A stretch of DNA of 64,000 nt, taken from the NCBI GenBank assembly GCA_023664445.1, contig JAMPFN010000002.1, positions 1 through 64,000 on the forward strand. The letters are read 5' to 3'. Every line of letters begins with the position of its first letter. Position 1 is the first letter of the stretch. A model generated the notes under the pieces. It was not told the origin of the DNA, ran no database searches, and worked only from the letters and a program-made list of their open reading frames with translations. The translations under genes were made by a program, and so were the position numbers. This DNA is from Clostridium sp. GTDB taxonomy: Bacteria > Bacillota > Clostridia > Oscillospirales > Ruminococcaceae. Shown one piece after another: positions 15,680-23,064 of the stretch.

Positions 15680-16669
15680 ATGTCGGAAACATTGAAATTA
15701 ACGGCGGAATGGGATAAGGTTTTCCCGAAAAGCGATAAGGTCGACCACAAAAAGGCGACGTTCACAAACCGATACGGGATCACGCTGGCGGCGGATATGT
15801 ACACGCCGAAAAATACACAGGGCAAGCTTGCGGCAATTGCAGTCTGCGGTCCGTTCGGAGCTGTCAAGGAGCAGAGCAGCGGATTGTATGCACAGACAAT
15901 GGCGGAGCATGGATTTCTCACCCTTGCATTCGACCCGTCATTTACAGGCGAAAGCGGCAGTATGCCGAGATATATGGCTTCTCCCGATATCAACACAGAG
16001 GATTTTATGGCGGCAGTCGATTTTCTTTCCGTACAGGAAAATGTTGATGCTGACAAAATCGGAATCATCGGCATTTGCGGCTGGGGAGGTATGGCATTGA
16101 ATACGGCTGCTCTCGATACAAGAATCAAGGCAACGGTCGCTTCCACCATGTATGATATGGCAAGAGTAAACGCCAACGGCTATTTTGATTCCGAGGACAG
16201 CGAAGAACAGCGTTATGCAAAGAAACAGGCAATGAACGCACAGCGTATAGCCGACTATAAATCCGGCAGCTATGAATTGGGCGGCGGAGTTGTTGATCCT
16301 CTGCCGGAGGACGCTCCGTTTTTTGTTAAGGACTACCATTCTTACTACAAGACAGAACGCGGCTATCATGAACGTTCGCTTAATTCAAACGGCGGCTGGA
16401 ATAAGATAGGCTGTATGTCGTTCATGAACCAGCCTATCAACTGCTATACCAATGAAATAAGGAGCGCTGTTCTTATTATGCATGGTGAAAAGGCGCATTC
16501 CTGCTATTTCAGCAAGGACGCATATGCGGCTATGACAACGGACAGTAAATATACGGACAATAAGGAACTGCTGATTATTCCAAATGCCGTACACACCGAC
16601 CTGTACGATGATATGAACGTGATTCCGTTTGATAAGATGACAGACTTCTTTACTAAAGCGTTTGAATAA
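15680..16669 (+). CDS. alpha/beta hydrolase with a Cys in the nucleophile position
   Basis: 329 aa, cytoplasmic (no signal peptide). The nucleophile elbow reads GICGWGG, i.e. G-x-C-x-G as in dienelactone-hydrolase-like enzymes, rather than G-x-S-x-G. The oxyanion strand is near AIAVCGPFGAVKEQ, and a late His (AVHTDLYDD) can complete the triad. Family members act on esters, lactones or amides; the substrate is unknown. It lies second in the LysR-controlled operon, facing the oxidoreductase lipoprotein gene across a shared terminator, so the two may work in one detoxification or quinone/aldehyde response. Confidence 0.85.
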   Translation: MSETLKLTAEWDKVFPKSDKVDHKKATFTNRYGITLAADMYTPKNTQGKLAAIAVCGPFGAVKEQSSGLYAQTMAEHGFLTLAFDPSFTGESGSMPRYMASPDINTEDFMAAVDFLSVQENVDADKIGIIGICGWGGMALNTAALDTRIKATVASTMYDMARVNANGYFDSEDSEEQRYAKKQAMNAQRIADYKSGSYELGGGVVDPLPEDAPFFVKDYHSYYKTERGYHERSLNSNGGWNKIGCMSFMNQPINCYTNEIRSAVLIMHGEKAHSCYFSKDAYAAMTTDSKYTDNKELLIIPNAVHTDLYDDMNVIPFDKMTDFFTKAFE

Positions 16670-16674
16670 AAACA

Positions 16675-16705
16675 AAATCTCCCGACTTGATGTCGGGAGA
16701 TTTTT
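16675..16705. terminator. bidirectional terminator between convergent genes
   Basis: Stem ATCTCCCGAC / GTCGGGAGAT with a 5-nt loop and A/T runs on both sides, placed between the stop of the hydrolase (plus) and the stop of the lipoprotein (minus). Confidence 0.85.
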
Positions 16706-16714
16706 ATGTCTGAA

Positions 16715-18334
16715 TTAATACCAATCATGCTTTTCATTGCGGTCAAGGGCATTTATTTTATTCATTTCTTCATCTGTAAGCTCAAATCCATATAATTGAG
16801 TATTTTCAAGAATATGTTCCGGATTGCTTGAACCGGGAATAACAACAACCCCTTTTTGCAGATTCCAACGCAAAATCACCTGTGCCGAAGAAACTTCATG
16901 AGATTCGGCAATTTTACAAATAACATCATCGCCAAGCAGCTCTGCCGTATGACCTCTTCCGCCGAGAGGATACCAACCTTGTACTACAATATCAAGATTT
17001 TGAATATAAGGTATTACATCATTTTCCTGATAATATGGGTGTATCTCATTTTGTACCATTGCAGGCTGTATATTCACCTGCGGTAAAAATTCTTCCAGTT
17101 CTTCTATATACCAGTTTGAAAGTCCTATGGATCGGATTTTTCCTTCTTCAACGAATTTTTCAATTGCCTTATATGCTTTGACATCGTTAGTATCAGGGTG
17201 ATGAAGCAGCATCATATCAACATATCCTATATCCAGTCTGTCAAGGCATGCCTGAATGGACTCTTCCGGATTTGCCATTTCAGAACCCGGATAAATTTTT
17301 GTTGTAACAAATATATCCTCACGTTCGATTCCAAGTTCTTCAATGCTCTCACGAATTGCCTTACCCACTTCCTGTTCATTTCCATAAGCGGACGCTGTAT
17401 CTATCAGGCGTACACCGCTTTTCAATGCAGATTTTACGGAGTTTATACATTCATCTCCATGCAGACTGTAAGTCCCGAGACCGTTTATCGGCATCTCATA
17501 TCCGCTGTTGAGCATAACAGTATGGGTATCAAAATTAAATTTCCCGATTACCGATGTGTTCACAGATGAAATATTTATTTCATCAAGCCAATCCGAAACC
17601 TCATTTTCCGACGTACCCGACGAAAAACGTTTACCCGAAATCCAATCGGCATTTTCAGCAAGTGAATGCAAATCAGTATCGCTTGAACCTATACCGCTGC
17701 TGTGAGATGTGCAGAAAGGCACGATGGTCTTATCGGAAAAATCGTAGCTTTCCAAAAAAGTGCTGATAATTCTCGGCGCTTGACCATGCCATATCGGATA
17801 TCCGATAAGCACCGTTTCATAATTATCCATATTCTCAACCTTTCCCGAAATTGCAGGACGCACAGACTTATCGTTCTGCTCGCGGTCTGCACGGCAGTTT
17901 GTATAATATTTCAAATCGTCCTCGGTATACGGTTCTTCCGGCACGATTTCATATAAATCGGCATTCAGATAATCTGCCGCATATTCCGCAATTGTTTCCG
18001 TTGTTCCTGTACATGAAAAATATGCTACAAGAATGTCGTTAGTATCCTTAGTCTGATTTTGTAATATTTTTCGTTTCATAAGACACAGATCAAATACATT
18101 CCAGATATCATCATGATTCAGGTCAAAATCTTTTCCATTGCCGGTCTTTATTCTGCCAAGCAAAAAATCCTGCAAAACAATAAGGTCATCAATTGTATAG
18201 TTCTCTGAATTCTGTTCTGAAATTTTGACAATATCAGTTTGACTGCTTGATTCCATACCGGCAGTTGTTTTAGCAGTCGAACAGCCGCATAAAATTATGA
18301 TAACTGATGTGAAAACCGATAAAAATTTTTTCAT
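16715..18334 (-). CDS. lipoprotein with dockerin-like module, flavodoxin and aldo/keto reductase domains
   Basis: 539 aa. An N-terminal lipoprotein signal (MKKFLSVFTSVIIILCGC, lipobox Cys near 18) points to export. Residues about 47-95 resemble a type I dockerin: a weak first helix and a good second calcium loop and helix (DFDLNHDDIWNVFDLCLMKRKIL). Residues about 105-255 are a flavodoxin (DILVAYFSCTGTTETIAEYA, GYPIWHGQAPRIISTF). Residues about 262-539 are an aldo/keto reductase with catalytic Tyr in DTASAYGNE, Lys in VTTKIY and His in LLHHPD. Flavodoxin and NADPH-dependent enzymes are normally cytoplasmic, so an exported form is odd. The promoter carries the LysR operator. Confidence 0.85.
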   Translation of the reverse strand: MKKFLSVFTSVIIILCGCSTAKTTAGMESSSQTDIVKISEQNSENYTIDDLIVLQDFLLGRIKTGNGKDFDLNHDDIWNVFDLCLMKRKILQNQTKDTNDILVAYFSCTGTTETIAEYAADYLNADLYEIVPEEPYTEDDLKYYTNCRADREQNDKSVRPAISGKVENMDNYETVLIGYPIWHGQAPRIISTFLESYDFSDKTIVPFCTSHSSGIGSSDTDLHSLAENADWISGKRFSSGTSENEVSDWLDEINISSVNTSVIGKFNFDTHTVMLNSGYEMPINGLGTYSLHGDECINSVKSALKSGVRLIDTASAYGNEQEVGKAIRESIEELGIEREDIFVTTKIYPGSEMANPEESIQACLDRLDIGYVDMMLLHHPDTNDVKAYKAIEKFVEEGKIRSIGLSNWYIEELEEFLPQVNIQPAMVQNEIHPYYQENDVIPYIQNLDIVVQGWYPLGGRGHTAELLGDDVICKIAESHEVSSAQVILRWNLQKGVVVIPGSSNPEHILENTQLYGFELTDEEMNKINALDRNEKHDWY

Positions 18335-18366
18335 AGCTATTCCTCGTTTCCTTATTCTTTGATATT

Positions 18367-18430
18367 ATTATACCTGATATGCATTTTAATGTCCAATACT
18401 TATTTCGTATTACCGGAAATGCTTAAAAGG
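18367..18430 (-). promoter_or_regulatory. LysR-type operator and promoter of the oxidoreductase lipoprotein
   Basis: On the minus strand: CTTTTAAGCATTTCCGG, TAATACGAAATAAGTA, -35 TTGGAC, 18 bp, -10 TATAAT. It matches 15353-15415 base for base over most of the operator and in all spacings. The two sites lie 3 kb apart and face each other. Confidence 0.75.
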
Positions 18431-18438
18431 CATTCCCG

Positions 18439-18499
18439 CTGTTATCAGGAAAATCTGACGGAAAGACGTATGCTATGCCTATGAGAACAACTTCTTAGC
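18439..18499 (+). repeat. R1 right-end fragment
   Basis: TTATCAGGAAAATCTGACGG and later GCCTATGAGAACAACTTCTTA match the right half of the MITE at 3931-4097. It is a decayed solo end, in the gap upstream of the T-box. Confidence 0.55.
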
Positions 18500-18603
18500 T
18501 TAAAAGATAAAAAGAAAGGCTGATATTGTACTGTATTACGGAAATAAAACTTTAATTTTAGAAATAAGGTTGATGAAGTTAAACTAAAAAATCAAAACAA
18601 ACG

Positions 18604-18700
18604 GTCTGAATGTGAAAATTTATCATTTACAGTACCCGATTATAAAAACAGCTAATATGTCCGCTTCCGCAACTCACCCGCGGGGCGGGGAGATGTCCCG
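18604..18700 (+). repeat. dispersed repeat family R3, copy 3 (diverged)
   Basis: AAATTTATCATTTACAGTAC, then a TATAAAAACAGCTAATAT block and CGCTTCCGCAACTCAC match 98-200 with changes. After it come GC-rich runs (GGGGCGGGGAG, GGGGGTGGGGGACAGAG) without a gene. R1 and R3 remnants plus the T-box fill 18335-19106. Confidence 0.5.
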
Positions 18701-18814
18701 GAAGGACAGAGTGGACGGCTCTGTAAGAGGTATTTCATTTGGCAGGGGGTGGGGGACAGAGTCCCACATAAACTTCTCAAAAACTGATTTGCGTGATAAT
18801 TTTCAAATAACATC

Positions 18815-18849
18815 TTGACAAACGATGAAAAATGTGATAATCTTATAAT
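18815..18849 (+). promoter_or_regulatory. probable promoter of the T-box transcript
   Basis: TTGACA at 18815-18820 with two -10 candidates: GATAAT (18836-18841, spacer 15, preceded by TGT) and TATAAT (18844-18849, spacer 23). Neither spacing is ideal; the location just before the T-box leader supports a promoter here. Confidence 0.5.
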
Positions 18850-18854
18850 TGTAA

Positions 18855-19086
18855 AAACTGTGATGAAGGAAGATTTACCGTAAAACGCTATCCCAGAGAG
18901 GTTCTGACATCGGCTGAAATCAGAGCTATGGCTGACGGCAAATATACCGCCTTCGGAGTCCGGCTAATGACCGGCGGCTTGTTTCCGTTATAAAACAACC
19001 TGACGAGGCGTGGAGCTTCCGCGTGAATAAGGGTGGAACAGCGGTTTATTATCGCCCCTTTGTACTTAGCTGCAAAGGGGCTTTTT
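18855..19086 (+). promoter_or_regulatory. T-box riboswitch (threonine type) with terminator
   Basis: The conserved T-box AGGGTGGAACAGCGG is at 19030-19044. It is followed by a terminator (GCCCCTTTG / CAAAGGGGC, then TTTTT; 19054-19086). Upstream lie the AGAGAGG element after stem I and a candidate Thr specifier codon ACC in TTTACCGTAA (18875-18884). Uncharged tRNA pairs with the specifier and the UGGA of the T-box and prevents termination. The threonine reading is supported by thrS being third in the transcript. Stem I looks short compared with the usual form. Confidence 0.85.
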
Positions 19087-19106
19087 GTTATGAAAGGAGC
19101 GATGTA

Positions 19107-20420
19107 ATGGCTGTTATACACACGGTAATCACAGCCCTGATCTTTAATCTGCATATTATTTTTTATTCGTTTGACGTGGGGCTTAAGCCGGTTATAATAC
19201 CGGTCAGCTGTATTTATTTTGTTGTGATGTGCTTATTTCCGGCATTTTCAAAAAAATACGGAAAAAAGATGCGCGCACTTCACGGCGGACAGATTTTGCT
19301 GACCGTATTTCTGATAACCCTGACAGCGGAAGTCATAATGGTTCTGATCCTTATTTTCAGAACAGATATTCCCGTAAAAACGCTGATAATCAATTCGGTA
19401 TTCTGCGGTATCGGCGAGTTCATCATATTCTGGGACGGTATGATCCGCGTATATCTTTTTTCAAAACAGCTTGGAATAAAATGGCGTATTGCCGGAGCGG
19501 TATGCGGAATGATACCTGTCCTCAACATAATAATGCTTGTAAAGATCATAACCGTAACGGCTTCCGAATACAGGTTTGAATGCATGGTCATAGATCGTGA
19601 AAGGAAAAGAAACGGGCAGAATATATGCAAAACAAAATACCCCATTTTACTGGTGCACGGCGTTTTTTTCCGTGATTCAAACTTCTTTAACTATTGGGGC
19701 AGAGCCGCTGAAGCTCTTGAAAAAAACGGAGCTGAAATTTATTACGGAAATCAGCAGTCAGCGGCGTCGGTCGAAAACAGCGCGAAAGAGCTTTTGGCAA
19801 AAATTGAAGAAATCGTTGAAAAGAGCGGCTGCGAAAAGGTAAATATTATTGCGCATTCCAAGGGCGGACTCGATTCAAGATACGCTTTGAGCGTACTCGG
19901 AGCTGACAAGTATACCGCAAGCCTTACTACCGTCAACACGCCTCACAGGGGCTGTCTTTTTGCCGAATATCTTCTGAATAAAGTTCCGAATAACGTTCGC
20001 GAGGCGATCGCAAATAAATACAACGCCGCTCTAAGAAAAATCGGGGATGCAGATCCGGATTTTATTGCGGCTGTAACAGAGCTTACCTCGTCCGCATGCA
20101 GCGCGCTTAATGAAAAGTGTCCAGACTGCCCGAACGTTTATTATCAGAGCGTAGGCTCAAAGGCAAAAAAAGCTTCTAACGGACAGTTTCCGCTTAATCT
20201 TTCATACAGATTTGTGAAATTATTTGACGGAGAAAACGACGGACTTGTTTCTGTTGAATCCATGAAATGGGGAAACAGCTTTACGCTTCTTGAACCAAAA
20301 GGAAAAAGAGGTATCACACACGGCGATGTCATAGATCTGAACCGTGAAAATATAAAAGGCTTCGATGTAAGAGAATTTTATGTGGGATTGGTAAACGATC
20401 TGAAAGAAAGGGGGTTTTAA
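19107..20420 (+). CDS. membrane-anchored lipase/esterase-like alpha/beta hydrolase
   Basis: 437 aa. I start at the ATG after GAAAGGAGCG; the longer frame would overlap the T-box terminator. About 150 N-terminal residues form four hydrophobic segments. The C-terminal part is a triacylglycerol-lipase-like fold: ILLVHGVFFRDSNFF (oxyanion loop), the nucleophile in IIAHSKGGLDSRYA, HRG after the next strand, an Asp in LFDGENDG and a His in GITHGDVID. Its place directly behind a threonine T-box and before thrS is unusual; it may just have inserted there, or the operon may be real because the next gene begins two bases after its stop. Confidence 0.85.
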   Translation: MAVIHTVITALIFNLHIIFYSFDVGLKPVIIPVSCIYFVVMCLFPAFSKKYGKKMRALHGGQILLTVFLITLTAEVIMVLILIFRTDIPVKTLIINSVFCGIGEFIIFWDGMIRVYLFSKQLGIKWRIAGAVCGMIPVLNIIMLVKIITVTASEYRFECMVIDRERKRNGQNICKTKYPILLVHGVFFRDSNFFNYWGRAAEALEKNGAEIYYGNQQSAASVENSAKELLAKIEEIVEKSGCEKVNIIAHSKGGLDSRYALSVLGADKYTASLTTVNTPHRGCLFAEYLLNKVPNNVREAIANKYNAALRKIGDADPDFIAAVTELTSSACSALNEKCPDCPNVYYQSVGSKAKKASNGQFPLNLSYRFVKLFDGENDGLVSVESMKWGNSFTLLEPKGKRGITHGDVIDLNRENIKGFDVREFYVGLVNDLKERGF

Positions 20421-20421
20421 T

Positions 20422-20679
20422 ATGACTTGTACGAATTGCGGCGAGGAAATGGAGTGCGGTATTCTTTTAAATAACGGAGGCGGCAGATACGGTTATACAC
20501 ATATACGTTGGCTTCCTAAAGAAGCCGCTATAAAAAGGCTCTTTCTGCCGTTCACAAAAAAGGGAGTAAACAAATGCGGCGGAGAGGTCATAAAGCTTTA
20601 CAACAGCGATATTGCCATGCCTAAATATACCGATACGTATATATGTAAAAAGTGCCGTAAGCTTATAGTGAATTATTAA
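20422..20679 (+). CDS. small zinc-ribbon protein (DUF6487-like)
   Basis: 85 aa with a CTNCGEEMECG knuckle at the N-terminus and a CKKCRK knuckle near the C-terminus, which together can hold one zinc. The middle contains RYGYTHIRWLP. It resembles the short zinc-ribbon proteins grouped as DUF6487/PF20097. It lies between the lipase-like gene and thrS in the T-box transcript. No enzymatic motif is seen. Confidence 0.75.
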   Translation: MTCTNCGEEMECGILLNNGGGRYGYTHIRWLPKEAAIKRLFLPFTKKGVNKCGGEVIKLYNSDIAMPKYTDTYICKKCRKLIVNY

Positions 20680-20705
20680 AATAAAATTATTGAAGGAGAA
20701 TAAAT

Positions 20706-22652
20706 ATGATTAAATTAACGCTTAAAGACGGAAGCATTCGCGAGATCGAAACGGCGCAATCCGCCGCTGATATCGTCAAAGGAATAGGCGCAGGACTTTA
20801 CAAGGCTGCATGCTGCGTTAAGATCAACGGAGAAGTAAAGGATCTGCGAACCGTTATCGACAGCGACTGCGAATTTGAAGTAATGACCTTTGACTCGATC
20901 GAGGGCAAAAAGACATTCTGGCATACCGCTTCACACATTCTTGCACAGGCGGTAAAAAGACTGTATCCAAACACAAAGCTTGCAATAGGTCCCGCTATCG
21001 ACAACGGATTCTACTACGACTTCGACCTTGAAAAGCCGTTTACCGCCGACGACCTGACAAAAATCGAAGCGGAGATGAAAAGGATCGTCAAGGAGGGTAT
21101 TTCGCTTGAAAGCTACACGATGACTCCCGACGACGCAGTTAAAGCCCTTGAAGAACAGGGCGAGATATACAAGGTCGAACTCTGTAAAGAGCATTCGGAT
21201 AAGGGCGAACCGATCTCATTCTACAAACAGGGCGAATTTTCCGACCTCTGCGCAGGTCCGCATCTTATGACGACTTCGCCCGTCAAGGCGTTCAAGCTTC
21301 TTTCATGCACAGGCGCTTACTGGAGAGGCTCGGAAAAGAACAAAATGCTCTCGCGAGTTTACGCTGCGGCTTATCCGAAAGCGTCGCAGCTTGAAGAGCA
21401 TCTGAAAGCTCTCGAGGACGCTAAAATGCGCGATCACAACAAGCTCGGACGCGAACTGGAGCTTTTCACAACTGTAGATTATATCGGACAGGGACTTCCG
21501 ATACTTCTGCCAAAAGGAGCAAGAGTTGTACAGCTGCTTCAGAGGTGGGTCGAGGACGAAGAGCAGAAGAGAGGCTATCTGCTTACCAAAACGCCTTTTA
21601 TGGCAAAGCGCGAGCTTTATAAAATATCGGGGCATTGGGATCACTATCTTGACGGAATGTTCGTTTTGGGCGATCCCGACGATGAAACAAAGGAATGCTT
21701 CGCTCTAAGACCGATGACATGTCCTTTCCAGTATCAGGTATTTCTGAACAGACAGCGTTCGTACCGCGATCTGCCAATGCGTCTTGGCGAAACGTCTACG
21801 CTTTTCAGAAACGAGGACAGCGGCGAAATGCACGGTCTTATCCGCGTGCGCCAGTTTACGATTTCCGAGGGACATATAATCCTGCGTCCGGAACAGCTCG
21901 AGGAGGAATTTAAAAACTGTCTTGAACTGGCAAACTATATGCTTGAAACGGTAGGGCTTGCAGAAGACGTAAGCTACAGGTTCTCACAATGGGATCCCGA
22001 AAATCCGAAGAATAAATATGAGGGTACAAAGGAACAGTGGGAAGAGGCGCAGGGTCTTATGAAAAAGATCCTTGACGGTCTTGGGCTCGATTATTCTATC
22101 GGTATCGACGAAGCGGCGTTCTACGGTCCTAAGCTCGATATACAGATAAAGAACGTGTTCGGAAAAGAAGATACTCTTATTACGCTCCAGATAGATATGC
22201 TGCTTGCTGAAAAATTCGGCATGGAATATATTGATGTTGACGGTTCAAGAAGGCGTCCGTATATAATCCACAGAACATCTCTCGGCTGCTATGAGAGAAC
22301 TCTTGCGCTTCTGATTGAGAAATATGCCGGCGCGTTTCCTCTCTGGCTTGCTCCCGAACAGGTGAGATTTATCCCGATCGCGGACAGACATCTGCCTTAT
22401 GTTAACGAAATTGCCGCAAAGCTCGACGCTGCCGGAATCAGATTCTCTATCGACGACAGGGCGGAAAAAATGGGCTACAAGATCAGGCAGGCGCAGCTTG
22501 AGAAAGTTCCTTACATGATAATTGCCGGCGATAACGAAGCTGAAACAAAGACTGTTTCGGTACGCTCAAGACGCGACGGCGATTTAGGCTCGATGACGGG
22601 CGGCGAGCTGCTTGACAGACTGCTCGACGAAATAGCCGAAAAGAAGATCTGA
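20706..22652 (+). CDS. thrS: threonyl-tRNA synthetase
   Basis: 648 aa, the normal full length. Order: TGS domain (1-62), second-additional editing domain with HTASH and the later CAGPH, class II catalytic core with motif 2 (FRNEDSGEMHGLIRVRQFT) and motif 3 (LGCYERTLALLIEKYAG), then the anticodon-binding domain (about 540-648, VRFIPIADRHLPYVNEIAAKL). It charges tRNA-Thr and clears mis-made Ser-tRNA-Thr. GAAGGAG precedes the ATG. Expression should be induced by uncharged tRNA-Thr through the T-box at 18855. Confidence 0.97.
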   Translation: MIKLTLKDGSIREIETAQSAADIVKGIGAGLYKAACCVKINGEVKDLRTVIDSDCEFEVMTFDSIEGKKTFWHTASHILAQAVKRLYPNTKLAIGPAIDNGFYYDFDLEKPFTADDLTKIEAEMKRIVKEGISLESYTMTPDDAVKALEEQGEIYKVELCKEHSDKGEPISFYKQGEFSDLCAGPHLMTTSPVKAFKLLSCTGAYWRGSEKNKMLSRVYAAAYPKASQLEEHLKALEDAKMRDHNKLGRELELFTTVDYIGQGLPILLPKGARVVQLLQRWVEDEEQKRGYLLTKTPFMAKRELYKISGHWDHYLDGMFVLGDPDDETKECFALRPMTCPFQYQVFLNRQRSYRDLPMRLGETSTLFRNEDSGEMHGLIRVRQFTISEGHIILRPEQLEEEFKNCLELANYMLETVGLAEDVSYRFSQWDPENPKNKYEGTKEQWEEAQGLMKKILDGLGLDYSIGIDEAAFYGPKLDIQIKNVFGKEDTLITLQIDMLLAEKFGMEYIDVDGSRRRPYIIHRTSLGCYERTLALLIEKYAGAFPLWLAPEQVRFIPIADRHLPYVNEIAAKLDAAGIRFSIDDRAEKMGYKIRQAQLEKVPYMIIAGDNEAETKTVSVRSRRDGDLGSMTGGELLDRLLDEIAEKKI

Positions 22653-22662
22653 TCATAAAAAA

Positions 22663-22905
22663 ATTAAAGAATGTCAAAAAAATCTTTCTAAATATAAAAG
22701 TTTAGGTCAAGCCTTTTCAAAGGCTTGTGGGGTGCATGGGGCAAAGCCCCTGCTCGACGTCCGCAGACGTCGAAACTCCTTGCCTTAGAAGCGCATTTCA
22801 AGGGGTGAATTTGAAAACGGCAGTTTTCAAAGAGGGGACGCTTTGCAAGTGAAAGCGTCCCCTTAAAATATTTAAAAGCATGTTTTCAGCAGGCTGAAAT
22901 TTCGG
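22663..22905 (+). repeat. dispersed repeat family R2, copy 2
   Basis: Longest copy of R2. It shares TATAAAAGTTTAGGTCAAGC and AAGGGGTGAATTTGAAAA with 4233-4413 but carries an extra 80-bp GC-rich insert (GGGGTGCATGGGGCAAAGCC and GACGTCCGCAGACGTC). It ends with the GGGGACGC / GCGTCCCC hairpin that may also terminate thrS transcription. No gene is seen between 22653 and 23064. Confidence 0.6.
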
Positions 22906-23064
22906 TAAGTAAAGCTTGCCGAAATTTATAAATACATAAATAGTATTGTGTAAATTTTTGCGGATTTTAAACCGCCTTTCACAAAATAAACATATTTGTA
23001 TGCGAAAATATTCATAGATAAAGATAAGATCACTGAGGGAAACTTTAATTCAGGATGTGATTGT

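Noticed and set aside
19023-19106. 28-residue N-terminal extension of the lipase-like protein
   Set aside because: It would be translated through the T-box and its terminator; the ATG at 19107 has GAAAGGAG.
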